A stretch of DNA of 64,000 nucleotides, from the NCBI RefSeq assembly GCF_045862395.1, contig NZ_AP023087.1, positions 3,038,001-3,102,000 on the forward strand, written 5' to 3'. Shown one piece after another: positions 44,640 through 53,069 of the stretch (position 1 is the first letter of the stretch; each line of letters opens with the position of its first letter). The notes under the pieces were generated by a model, which had not been told where the DNA came from, did no database searches, and saw nothing but the letters and a program-made list of their open reading frames with translations. The stretch comes from Marinicellulosiphila megalodicopiae (lineage in GTDB: Bacteria > Pseudomonadota > Gammaproteobacteria > Pseudomonadales > Natronospirillaceae). Position numbers and translations under genes: made by a program.

Positions 44640-45128
44640 TCAATGTCCACTTTCAATTGTTTGGACAAGGTCTTTGAATGTATCGTAATTTTTTTGATTA
44701 AGCTCCATTAAAAGCTTATGCGCCTCAAGTACTTTGTCATGGGCATCTTGCTCATTTAATGGACGTATATCAACTTCTTCAAGATTGATTTTGACATGAT
44801 TCACGCCATCAGTAATTTCATAGACACAATGCTCAAATCCCATACTTTGTACAATACGAGTAATATCTTCTTTACTTGATACCATCACAGGGATTTGATG
44901 TGTACGCGATTGAGCTTCACGGGAGATCTTTGCAAGTAAACCTAATGATGTACTGTCTATCCCATCGGTTTCACTTAAATCCACCACTACAGAGTGGAAC
45001 TCGGTTTTATCGAACATGGTTTTCAAACAAGCTTCGATTGTAGTGCACAAAGTCATGCGAACATCACCAATAAACTTAATGACATGTGAGCCGTTTTTCT
45101 CTGCCATCATGATTCTTCCAGTATCCAT
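44640..45128 (-). CDS. hsbA: STAS-domain anti-sigma factor antagonist (HsbA-like)
   Basis: The 162-residue protein has a STAS domain with the phosphoacceptor Ser in DGIDSTSLGLLAKI. The start MDTGRIMMAEKNG and the downstream helix (KLLMELNQKNYDTFKDLVQ) match the HsbA type. In Pseudomonas aeruginosa HsbA is phosphorylated and dephosphorylated by HsbR, and it links HptB signalling to FlgM and a diguanylate cyclase, switching between swimming and attachment. ATG at 45128 has AAGG about nine bases upstream. Directly follows hsbR. Confidence 0.88.
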   Translation of the reverse strand: MDTGRIMMAEKNGSHVIKFIGDVRMTLCTTIEACLKTMFDKTEFHSVVVDLSETDGIDSTSLGLLAKISREAQSRTHQIPVMVSSKEDITRIVQSMGFEHCVYEITDGVNHVKINLEEVDIRPLNEQDAHDKVLEAHKLLMELNQKNYDTFKDLVQTIESGH

Positions 45129-45133
45129 CAATA

Positions 45134-46309
45134 CTAACCTTTTTTAACTTGCAACAAAGTAATGTCATCTGGGGCATCTTCAACTTGCTCTAACTTTAAC
45201 GTTTGAGCTAGTTCAGAGATAGTATTATGCTCTTTACCAATTTTCTCAAGCAAATATTCTTCTTTTTCACTTAAAGATTTTTCAGTCAGCACCTCTAGCA
45301 AACCATCTGAAAACAAAGTTAATTCAAAATCATCAGAAAGTTCAACGCTTTTTTGCTCATATTTGGAATCTTCAAATAAACCCACAGCTAACCCTTGGGT
45401 AGGAATCATACTCACTTCACCATAGTTAAATAAAATTGGCTGTGGAAAGTGAGCTGCATTAATATAGTTTAGTCTATTTTCTTTAGCATCGAGTGTAGAA
45501 ACAAACACTGTGGCATGTTTTCCTGTATTACTTTTTAACAGTTCTACATTTATGGTTTGTATAAGTCCGGGCAAATCAATTTCACACTGCCCTTGTTGTA
45601 GTTGTTTTTCTATAAATCGATTAATTATACTTTTAATTAATATCGTAATCATTGCGCTTGATGCACCATGACCAGAAACATCAACAATATAGAAAAAGAA
45701 TTTATCATCACTTATAGGAAAATAATCAACAAAGTCACCACTTAAGAACATAGATGGGACCATAAAATGTTCAAATACCAAAGGGGAAATATTTAATTTT
45801 TTTGGAGGGAGCAATTGCTGTTGCACTACTCGTCCTGCTTGCATATCCATTTGCAATCGATCTAAGTGGGTCGTTAACTCGCGATTAGTAGTTTCAAGGT
45901 CTTCGCGGTATTTTTTATTTTGCTTAACAAGATAAGATCGCTCAAGATTTCGCTTAACTGAGTGCTCTAATACCGCTAAATCATTTACTGGTTTAAACAA
46001 GTAATCTGAAGCACCTAATTTTAATGCATCGACAACATCATTCATCACACCAGCACCTGAAACCACAATAAATGGAACGTCTGTTGTATGAGCAATCACA
46101 CGCTCTAAAACAACCAAACCATCCATTCGAGGCATACGTAAATCACACAATATAAGGTCTGGCTGATGTTCAAAAAACTTCTTTAAACCTTCTTCACCAT
46201 TGCTTGCTTCAATTACGTTATAACCACTATCTTCTAGGTAAGCTACAATTGTACTTCTTACTGGTTCTTCATCATCTATAACTAATAAAGTTGCTTCAAT
46301 TTGATCCAT
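45134..46309 (-). CDS. hsbR: Response regulator with PP2C phosphatase domain (HsbR-like, no kinase domain)
   Basis: The 391-residue protein has an N-terminal receiver domain (ATLLVIDDEEPVRSTIVAYL, then phospho-Asp in LILCDLRMPRMDG, about residue 57), a coiled-coil linker and a SpoIIE-type PP2C phosphatase domain (LSGDFVDYF, YIVDVSGHGASSAMITILIK, final DDITLLQVKKG). P. aeruginosa HsbR continues into an anti-sigma-type kinase domain; here the protein ends after the phosphatase. It should dephosphorylate the HsbA product made from the next gene. Confidence 0.85.
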   Translation of the reverse strand: MDQIEATLLVIDDEEPVRSTIVAYLEDSGYNVIEASNGEEGLKKFFEHQPDLILCDLRMPRMDGLVVLERVIAHTTDVPFIVVSGAGVMNDVVDALKLGASDYLFKPVNDLAVLEHSVKRNLERSYLVKQNKKYREDLETTNRELTTHLDRLQMDMQAGRVVQQQLLPPKKLNISPLVFEHFMVPSMFLSGDFVDYFPISDDKFFFYIVDVSGHGASSAMITILIKSIINRFIEKQLQQGQCEIDLPGLIQTINVELLKSNTGKHATVFVSTLDAKENRLNYINAAHFPQPILFNYGEVSMIPTQGLAVGLFEDSKYEQKSVELSDDFELTLFSDGLLEVLTEKSLSEKEEYLLEKIGKEHNTISELAQTLKLEQVEDAPDDITLLQVKKG

Positions 46310-46502
46310 TCAAACGAATGCTCTTGCCAACAAAAAAACAAAGTTACTCCTTCATAGAAAGAATCGCAACCTGCTTTTGCAAATCCAATCTGTTTTTTTG
46401 GAAAAAATAAAATTATTACCATAATTTTTCGTAAAAAATCCCCACTTTTTTGTAAATTACGTCTTATACTCTTTAATATTACTTTACAAAAAAGGTGTAA
46501 AT

Positions 46503-46805
46503 ATGGACTCTGAAACATATTACTCAGAAAAGCGTAATTTTTTTCGCATGAAGTTAAACATTGATGCTTACATTGAATCCGACCATCAACCAGACAAAGT
46601 ATTGGCTAAATGCATTGATTTAACTGCAAAAGGGATGCTACTTAACTCGACTATCCCAACTTCGGTGGGTGATAAAATTACAGTACACATTCCTGCTGTG
46701 CATAACTTATTTGCACCTCTGACTGCAACAGCTGAAGTTATAAGGTGCAATCAAATCGACAATGAGCATTATTTACTTGGGACAATGATTACTGATATGG
46801 CATAA
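46503..46805 (+). CDS. PilZ-domain protein (c-di-GMP receptor)
   Basis: The 100-residue single-domain PilZ protein has both c-di-GMP binding elements: RNFFR at residues 11-15 (RxxxR) and the D-x-T-x-x-G variant DLTAKG near residue 40. AAGGTG precedes the ATG. Divergent from hsbR, next to flagellar and chemotaxis genes, so a role in motility control is plausible. Targets unknown. Confidence 0.85.
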   Translation: MDSETYYSEKRNFFRMKLNIDAYIESDHQPDKVLAKCIDLTAKGMLLNSTIPTSVGDKITVHIPAVHNLFAPLTATAEVIRCNQIDNEHYLLGTMITDMA

Positions 46806-46842
46806 GCGTGGTAAACTTCGATTTTTGACTGACTTTTGATTT

Positions 46843-47319
46843 ATGACCAATTCAATTACACCCTTACCAGATCAACCGTGCCCATGTTGTTCGCAACGTT
46901 TATTTAAAGATTGTTGTGAGCCATTTCTTAATCAAAGCCTTTTTACCGAAACCACCGAGCAATTAATGCGGTCACGCTATAGTGCTTATGTCACAGCAAA
47001 TATTAACTATTTACTGGCAACGACCTCTGAGCAAACTCGCAACGAGTCTGACAAACAAGCTATGCAAGAGTGGGCAGACCAAGCAAGATGGTTAAAGTTA
47101 GAAGTACTTAATTCTAACGAGAATCAAATCGAATTTAAGGCTTATTATTTTATTGGCAATAAAGTTGAAGCCATTCATGAAACTTCTGAATTTATTAAAG
47201 AAGGTGACAAATGGATGTATTTAGATGGTGATGCACATATGCATAGTTATGACATCGGAAGAAACGAACCCTGCCCTTGTGGATCAGGTAAAAAGTTTAA
47301 AAAATGTTGTCACATATAA
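46843..47319 (+). CDS. YchJ family protein with two SEC-C zinc motifs
   Basis: The 158-residue protein has an N-terminal Cys cluster (PCPCCSQRLFKDCCEPF), a central NTF2-like YchJ domain (RSRYSAYVTANINYLLATT) and a C-terminal SEC-C motif (RNEPCPCGSGKKFKKCC). UPF0225 family; molecular function unknown. A strong terminator follows immediately. Confidence 0.92.
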   Translation: MTNSITPLPDQPCPCCSQRLFKDCCEPFLNQSLFTETTEQLMRSRYSAYVTANINYLLATTSEQTRNESDKQAMQEWADQARWLKLEVLNSNENQIEFKAYYFIGNKVEAIHETSEFIKEGDKWMYLDGDAHMHSYDIGRNEPCPCGSGKKFKKCCHI

Positions 47320-47323
47320 TAGC

Positions 47324-47351
47324 AAAAAGCCCAGAATAATCTGGGCTTTTT
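47324..47351. terminator. Bidirectional terminator between ychJ-like gene and glk
   Basis: AAAAAGCCCAGA (47324-47335) pairs with TCTGGGCTTTTT (47340-47351) around a 4-nt loop. It separates convergent genes. Confidence 0.95.
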
Positions 47352-47355
47352 AATT

Positions 47356-48345
47356 TTAATGAGCTTGGTAATTTAATACAGCAGCACTGCCTAATAAACC
47401 AGGTTGTTTGTCTAAAATCACAAATACTGGAATTTCAGCATTATATGCTGCAAAACGAGCTTTATTTTCAAATTTAGCTCTAAACTGACTCTTCTCAAAA
47501 TATTCTAAGAAACGAGGAATAATCCCACCAGCTATAAAAATTCCACCTTTTGCGCCATACATTAAAGCGGCATCTCCGGCAAATGTGCCTAATACAGAAC
47601 AAAAGACCTCTAATGCTTCTTCACATATTGGATCAGCTTTATCCAATGCAGCTTTTGATATCTCTGGTGCACTTAAACGCGTCGCCACGCCATTGCGGAT
47701 AAAGGTTAACGCTTCGTAAACATTTTCTAAGCCTTGTCCTGAAATTAAACGCTCATTAGAAACACGCCCAAACTTATCCATCAAAAACGATAGAATTTCA
47801 AGTTCTAGTTTACTGTCGGGCGCAAAACTAGAGTGCCCACCTTCCGTACAAACTGTAATTGGGTGGATATTATCAAATACTAATGCCCCTAACCCAAGGC
47901 CTGTACCAGGACCCGTCACCACCATTGGCTTCCCATGCTGAGACTCATCACCACCGACTTTATGCAGTTTTTTGTCATCTAAAAATAAAATTGAATTTGC
48001 AAGAGCATGATAGTCATTGATAAAGCTTAATGTTTTAAAATTGAACATTTTCTTTAATTCTTTCACGCTAAATGCCCATGTGTGATTAGTCATTTGGATC
48101 CAATCATTTTCTGTTGGACAAGCAATGGCTAAACAACCATGCACTGGACGCTCATACTGCTCTGGTAATTGTGAAAAATAGAATTCAATTGCGTCTGAAA
48201 TATTTTCATATTGCTTGCAATCTAGTAATTTAACTTCAATGATTTCAGATTCATCTAATCGCAAAGCATGTGCTGTTGATTTGATTGGGGCTAGGGCAAA
48301 ACGTGCATTGGTTCCACCGATATCGGCAATGAGTCCGTAAGTCAT
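47356..48345 (-). CDS. glk: Glucokinase
   Basis: The 329-residue protein is of the E. coli Glk type: N-terminal GLIADIGGTNARFAL, glucose-binding SFINDYHAL, VVTGPGTGLGLGAL, and C-terminal KGGIFIAGGIIPRFLEYF. It phosphorylates glucose to glucose-6-phosphate with ATP. It lacks the ROK-family zinc motif. Terminated at 47324-47351; the start lies some 70 bases downstream of the flgN end. Confidence 0.95.
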   Translation of the reverse strand: MTYGLIADIGGTNARFALAPIKSTAHALRLDESEIIEVKLLDCKQYENISDAIEFYFSQLPEQYERPVHGCLAIACPTENDWIQMTNHTWAFSVKELKKMFNFKTLSFINDYHALANSILFLDDKKLHKVGGDESQHGKPMVVTGPGTGLGLGALVFDNIHPITVCTEGGHSSFAPDSKLELEILSFLMDKFGRVSNERLISGQGLENVYEALTFIRNGVATRLSAPEISKAALDKADPICEEALEVFCSVLGTFAGDAALMYGAKGGIFIAGGIIPRFLEYFEKSQFRAKFENKARFAAYNAEIPVFVILDKQPGLLGSAAVLNYQAH

Positions 48346-48416
48346 ACTAATCTCGCAACTATTAAAAAAAGCGAAATGATACCAGTACTAGGCTAATGCG
48401 CCAAGTAATTAGAGCC

Positions 48417-48938
48417 TCAAGCCTTACCAAGATGAGAGCTATATGAACTTTTTGAAGATTTTCCATTTTCGCTATATAAGGATGATTGAGGTTTTTGCCC
48501 CCGTAAAAGCGCGATTAATAGTTGATTCTTTGCATTTTGTTTATTCAACAAGTGACCATTTACAAGGTTTTTTTGTTCAATAACTTGGGTTTGTTCAATA
48601 AATTTTGTCCATAATTTACTGGTTATATCTGTAATTTCTAATAATAAAGCGTCATCTTTGCCAGCTTGTTTCAAAAATCTCAAAAAAGCATGTTGTTTTT
48701 TATCAACACCTAACTGCTCACCCATAATGTGATCAATTTTTAACTGGTTACTTTCAATTGAATTTAATAATATCTGCTTTTTTTCAAGTAACGCCAATAA
48801 TGCATCGCCATTATTTTGTATTATCGCCTCTTGCTCCTGACTGAGCATTGAAGAAAAGTCATCACAATTTTGCTGATGCGAGATTAACAACTCATTTAAG
48901 CGAGCAAGGCAATCTCGAATTTTATTATTTGAAGCCAT
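48417..48938 (-). CDS. flgN: Flagellar export chaperone FlgN
   Basis: The 173-residue, mostly helical protein has the heptad-rich FlgN core (CLARLNELLISHQQNC, then LLALLEKKQILLNSIESNQ) and a Ser/Lys-rich C-terminus. FlgN keeps hook-filament junction proteins FlgK and FlgL unfolded for export. AAGGTGG just before the ATG is a good ribosome-binding site. Last of flgA-flgM-flgN. Confidence 0.85.
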   Translation of the reverse strand: MASNNKIRDCLARLNELLISHQQNCDDFSSMLSQEQEAIIQNNGDALLALLEKKQILLNSIESNQLKIDHIMGEQLGVDKKQHAFLRFLKQAGKDDALLLEITDITSKLWTKFIEQTQVIEQKNLVNGHLLNKQNAKNQLLIALLRGQKPQSSLYSENGKSSKSSYSSHLGKA

Positions 48939-48961
48939 TAGTCCACCTTAAATAAAATAAG

Positions 48962-49267
48962 TTACTGATTTTCGGATTCAAATCGAATAAAAGCAGATGC
49001 TAAACGGTCATAATCAATTTCGTAATCGCCGTTTTTTATTGCACTTTTAATGTTATCTACTTTGGTTTGATCCACTATTGGCATTGCTCTAATATTATCT
49101 TCTATTTTTTTAATACTTTGAGCGGCTGTACTGAGTGAAACTTTACTTGTTTCTTTATCAGTAGATTCATTCAAACTTGCTTTAGAATCACCAATGGGTG
49201 AATCAGCAGATTTTGCTCTACCGGCAGAATGAGAGTTGGTATTCAACCCATTAATATTAATGGCCAT
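48962..49267 (-). CDS. flgM: Anti-sigma-28 factor FlgM
   Basis: The 101-residue protein starts MAININGLNTNS and ends with the sigma-28-binding helices (SAIKNGDYEIDYDRLASAFI). FlgM holds FliA inactive until it is secreted through the finished hook-basal body. ATG at 49267 has GGAG nine bases upstream; a TTG two codons earlier would be too close to it. Confidence 0.92.
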   Translation of the reverse strand: MAININGLNTNSHSAGRAKSADSPIGDSKASLNESTDKETSKVSLSTAAQSIKKIEDNIRAMPIVDQTKVDNIKSAIKNGDYEIDYDRLASAFIRFESENQ

Positions 49268-49342
49268 GTTCAATGACTCCTACATACGTTAATTAGACTA
49301 CTAGGTGTTGTAACGGCAACCATCTGTAAACCTTTAATATTT

Positions 49343-50068
49343 TTATATAACAATTTCAACTAAGCCTTTTTCTTTTATAACTGCTTTGATAATCCTACTG
49401 GACGATCTATTTCTGACAGAAATTTGCTTGCCTTTTTTTCCAGATGCAAGAGCTATGCCCGGCATTTGAACTCTTAACTCCCCTTTTTGAATAACAATCA
49501 TGACATGATCACCTTTATTAATTAAATCCATTTCATTTAACATAAGTGGCGTTAACAATTGACCTGCTGACAAATGACGTGAAGCTTCCATATTACTGAG
49601 CTGTTTTTTGTCTGTATAATAACCTTGGTTCAGTTGACCGACATCTTGTACTTGAATTTCTAAAACGCCATTCGTTAATTTTTGACCTCTTTCTACATTA
49701 TTAGAAAGTGCAATCACTTTTTCTAGTTTACCTACGTACACAGGGACATACATCCCCCAGTTTTTACTTTCACATTGAATTTTTAAACTTAAGTTTCCAA
49801 TAAACTGCTGTTGCACTGACTTAATCATTAATTCTTCATCGCAATCCTTCACATTACTTTGTTCCCATACGGGCTTGACTTGAATAATCAATTCATTTTT
49901 TAACTCAGCAATATTTTGCAAACTGCCATTCATTTTAAATTGAGTCCATTGATTGACAATGTAATCTTGAATTTGCAAATCAATCGATTCCCCTATTTTC
50001 GCATTTAACGCAAAACAAGTGAAAAATAACGATACAAACCAAATATTTTTTTTATTAAAGTTGTTCAA
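49343..50068 (-). CDS. flgA: Flagella basal body P-ring formation protein FlgA
   Basis: The 241-residue periplasmic chaperone has a signal peptide (IWFVSLFFTCFALNA) and a C-terminal SAF domain (NNVERGQKLTNGVLEIQ, then ASRHLSAGQLLTPLMLNE, end RSSSRIIKAVIKEKGLVEI). It is needed for FlgI P-ring assembly. The start is a TTG (50068) with GGAG seven bases upstream; no ATG is available. First gene of flgA-flgM-flgN, divergent from cheV. Confidence 0.93.
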   Translation of the reverse strand: MNNFNKKNIWFVSLFFTCFALNAKIGESIDLQIQDYIVNQWTQFKMNGSLQNIAELKNELIIQVKPVWEQSNVKDCDEELMIKSVQQQFIGNLSLKIQCESKNWGMYVPVYVGKLEKVIALSNNVERGQKLTNGVLEIQVQDVGQLNQGYYTDKKQLSNMEASRHLSAGQLLTPLMLNEMDLINKGDHVMIVIQKGELRVQMPGIALASGKKGKQISVRNRSSSRIIKAVIKEKGLVEIVI

Positions 50069-50219
50069 TGAAAATCTCCAGCTATGCTGTTAATTAAGAA
50101 CTTAAATTTAAGTTTATCAATGTGTTTTTTAAAACTTTGCTAATGATTGACGCTTAAAATGTTAATTATGATTTGAGCAATCATTGTGCCTAAAGTTTTT
50201 ATTTGTTGTGGAGTATTTT

Positions 50220-51167
50220 ATGGCTGGAGTCCTAGAGAGCGTCAATCAACGCACTCAGTTGGTTGGGCAAAACCGATTGGAACTTTTATTGTTTAAATTA
50301 GGCAATTCTCAAGTCTACGGTATCAATGTATTTAAAGTTAAAGAGGTTTTACAATGCCCCCCTTTATCACACCTACCTAAAAGTAATAAGGTTGTATGTG
50401 GTGTAGCTCATATACGTGGCGGAACCATTCCAATTATGGATCTTTCACTCGCAACGGGAAACCCGCCTCTACAAGACATTAAAAATAGATTCGTCATCAT
50501 CACAGAATACAATATGAAAACCCAGGGCTTTTTAGTGAATAATGTTGAACGCATCATAAATATGAATTGGGAAATGATTCAACCCCCACCTAAAGGGACT
50601 GGCAGCGAGCATTATTTAACTGCTGTAACTAAACACGACGGAAAATTAATAGAAATCATTGATGTTGAAAAGATACTTTCAGAAGTTGCACCTGTTGAAG
50701 AAGAATTTAATCAAGAATTAATTACTGAAGAAGTCTCACAAAAAGCAAAATTATCTGAAGTATTAATTGCAGATGACTCAAAAATTGCCCGAAAACAAAT
50801 CACCAAAACACTTGAGCAAATTGGCGTCAAAGTAACTGCAATGAATGACGGAAAAGAGGCTTATGATCATTTAATTGATTTATTAGCACAAGGCATAGAT
50901 CCAAAAGAAAAATACGCAATGATCATTTCAGATATTGAAATGCCAGAAATGGATGGATACACATTAACCACCGAAATTCGATTAAATGAAAAATTAAAAG
51001 ACATTTATATCGTACTTCACACATCATTAAGCGGTGTTTTCAATAAAGCAATGGTGCAAAAAGTTGGGGCAAACGACTTTTTAGCAAAATTTCAACCTGA
51101 AAACTTAGCTCAGGTTGTCATTGCTAAGATAAATCCGCAATCTTCTGATGAATCGAAGACTTCTTAA
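50220..51167 (+). CDS. cheV: Chemotaxis coupling protein CheV
   Basis: From the Met at 50220 the protein has 315 residues: a CheW-like domain (LELLLFKLGNSQVYGINVFK, then VCGVAHIRGGTIPIMDL) and a receiver domain (VLIADDSKIARKQITKTLE, phospho-Asp in MIISDIEMPEMDGYTL near residue 240). CheV couples receptors to CheA and tunes adaptation. TGGAG six bases before the ATG sets the start; an upstream in-frame Met at 50184 lacks one. cheR follows after 19 bases. Confidence 0.95.
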   Translation: MAGVLESVNQRTQLVGQNRLELLLFKLGNSQVYGINVFKVKEVLQCPPLSHLPKSNKVVCGVAHIRGGTIPIMDLSLATGNPPLQDIKNRFVIITEYNMKTQGFLVNNVERIINMNWEMIQPPPKGTGSEHYLTAVTKHDGKLIEIIDVEKILSEVAPVEEEFNQELITEEVSQKAKLSEVLIADDSKIARKQITKTLEQIGVKVTAMNDGKEAYDHLIDLLAQGIDPKEKYAMIISDIEMPEMDGYTLTTEIRLNEKLKDIYIVLHTSLSGVFNKAMVQKVGANDFLAKFQPENLAQVVIAKINPQSSDESKTS

Positions 51168-51186
51168 AAATACATGAGTTAATTTT

Positions 51187-52017
51187 ATGCAAGATTCAAC
51201 CTCATCAAGCGCATACCAAAATTTCACTATTTTTTTACAAAAAGAATCCGGAATCACTCTTGGTACTGAAAAAGAATATTTAGTAAAAAGTCGCCTTAAA
51301 AACATAATGTCTGAAAATGGAATTGAAAAACTTGAAGATTTATTGACAAAAATAAATTTAGGTTCCAATTCAAATTTAAAGTCTAGCGTCATCAATGCAA
51401 TGACCACAAATGAAACGCTGTGGTTTCGAGATGTGCACCCGTTTGAAATATTAAAAAATATTATTTTGCCAGAATTAGTTGAAAATAATAAAATAAATTC
51501 TTTAAAAATATGGTCCGCTGCATGCTCTACTGGACAAGAACCTATTTCTATAAGTATGGCGTTAGATGATTACAAAACTAAAACTGGAAAACATTCCCTT
51601 GGGTACTCCACATTCGCATCAGATCTATCATCTGATGCACTTAATGTTGCAAAAAAAGGCATTTATCATGAATTAGCCATCGAGCGAGGCCTCTCAGTAC
51701 AAGCAAAAGAAATGCATTTTACTGAACACGAAAAAGGTTATTGGAAAGTTAATGACAACATGCTAAAAAACATTACTTTTGATACAGTGAATTTAAAAAG
51801 CAACCTATCTAGACTAGGTCAATTTGATATAATTTTTTGTAGAAATGTCTTAATATATTTTACAAATGATTTAAAAAAAGAAATACTCATTAAACTACAT
51901 CAACAATTAAAACCATCTGGATATTTATTTATTGGCGCTGGTGAATCGATGATAGATTTAAAGGAGTATTTTGAATTAATTCATTGTAAACCAGGCATTG
52001 TTTACCGTAAGATTTAA
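51187..52017 (+). CDS. cheR: Chemotaxis protein methyltransferase CheR
   Basis: The 276-residue enzyme methylates glutamates on chemoreceptors with SAM. It has the N-terminal helical domain (NFTIFLQKESGITLGTEKEY), the NETLWFRD motif, SAM-binding AACSTGQEPISISMAL, and FDIIFCRNVLIYF. Co-transcribed with cheV; the pair sits beside flgAMN as in Pseudomonas. Confidence 0.97.
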   Translation: MQDSTSSSAYQNFTIFLQKESGITLGTEKEYLVKSRLKNIMSENGIEKLEDLLTKINLGSNSNLKSSVINAMTTNETLWFRDVHPFEILKNIILPELVENNKINSLKIWSAACSTGQEPISISMALDDYKTKTGKHSLGYSTFASDLSSDALNVAKKGIYHELAIERGLSVQAKEMHFTEHEKGYWKVNDNMLKNITFDTVNLKSNLSRLGQFDIIFCRNVLIYFTNDLKKEILIKLHQQLKPSGYLFIGAGESMIDLKEYFELIHCKPGIVYRKI

Positions 52018-52348
52018 CTAGATCGTATCAAACACATCACTAACATAACAACCCTGCATGTTATTTATCATTTCAACTTATGACTAAATCAAACCAAAAA
52101 ACTACTTTATAAAACCATACCTTATAAAACCATACCTTATAAAACTGAATTTTTAATTTTAATAAAAGCAAACTATCTACACTCGACCTAAAAAAATAGA
52201 ATAAGAACTCATCAACATATTTTTCACATACAACAAACACTCTTAAATTTAATACATCAATAATCACCAACATCCTTAAAACCAGTCAAAAATAAAATTG
52301 TTAATTCAAATCACTCATGCAATATTTTTTCATAAATACCCTATAAAC
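52018..52348. other. Gap with a 15-bp triplicate
   Basis: Three 15-bp units CTTATAAAACCATAC (52106, 52121, 52136; the last diverges after AAAAC) lie in an otherwise featureless AT-rich gap between convergent cheR and the binding-protein gene. No ORF supported. Confidence 0.75.
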
Positions 52349-53044
52349 TTATTTTAAAAACTTATTAAGATAATTTATTCGCGCATTTTCAATTTCACCA
52401 CTTTCTTTCATAATATATAATTGTTCACTTAATGAACTAAGTAAATGAGATTTACTGACATGTATATAGTGAAATAACGGTATTTTTTGTACAGACGCTA
52501 TTATTTTTACATTTTTATATGGATATGTTTTTAAATTTAAAAGCGCGTTTGACTCTGTTAAAACGACAACATCTAATCTTCCAGCCTCAAGCATTTTTAG
52601 TAATTGCTCAGAGGTGTCAGCCTCAAAAGTATTCATACCTTCAGTATTATTAGTTGAAAACAATACGCCTCTGCGAATACCAATCCTATATGGAGCCAGA
52701 TCCTTCCAGCTTCCAATTTCAATTGCATCATTAGTGCTAAGCACTGTGGCATTTATATAATTTATTGCGATAGGGACTTGAATTAAATTTTTATACTTTT
52801 TATCAACACCTGAAATTCGAAATAATTCAGCATCGGTTTTACCTTCATCAGCATATTGTATTGAAGTCACACCAGGTAAATCGATAAATTTAACCTGCTC
52901 GCCAATTGCTTCATAGGCTTGCGTCATCACTACTTTGCAAATTTCTGTACTTGCGGTAGCAGTAACAGCTGATACTTTAATTTCTGCGATTGCATAATTT
53001 ACTATTATTAAATTTCCTATTAATACTTTCATTAACATTCTCAT
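52349..53044 (-). CDS. Periplasmic solute-binding protein family 3 (sensor partner)
   Basis: The 231-residue protein has a signal peptide (about MLMKVLIGNLIIVNYAIA) and a family-3 solute-binding fold, with typical segments such as YRIGIRRGVLFSTNN and LLKMLEAGRLDVVVLTESNA. Genes of this type next to membrane histidine kinases often bind ligand and signal to them; there are no ABC permease genes here, so transport is unlikely. Starts 25 bases after the kinase stop, so the two form one unit. Ligand unknown. Confidence 0.85.
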   Translation of the reverse strand: MRMLMKVLIGNLIIVNYAIAEIKVSAVTATASTEICKVVMTQAYEAIGEQVKFIDLPGVTSIQYADEGKTDAELFRISGVDKKYKNLIQVPIAINYINATVLSTNDAIEIGSWKDLAPYRIGIRRGVLFSTNNTEGMNTFEADTSEQLLKMLEAGRLDVVVLTESNALLNLKTYPYKNVKIIASVQKIPLFHYIHVSKSHLLSSLSEQLYIMKESGEIENARINYLNKFLK

Positions 53045-53069
53045 TTTAGATCCCCAAATTAATAACCGA

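Noticed and set aside
46282..46518. 78-codon minus-strand ORF upstream of hsbR
   Set aside because: It overlaps the hsbR start and the PilZ gene start and occupies their shared promoter region.
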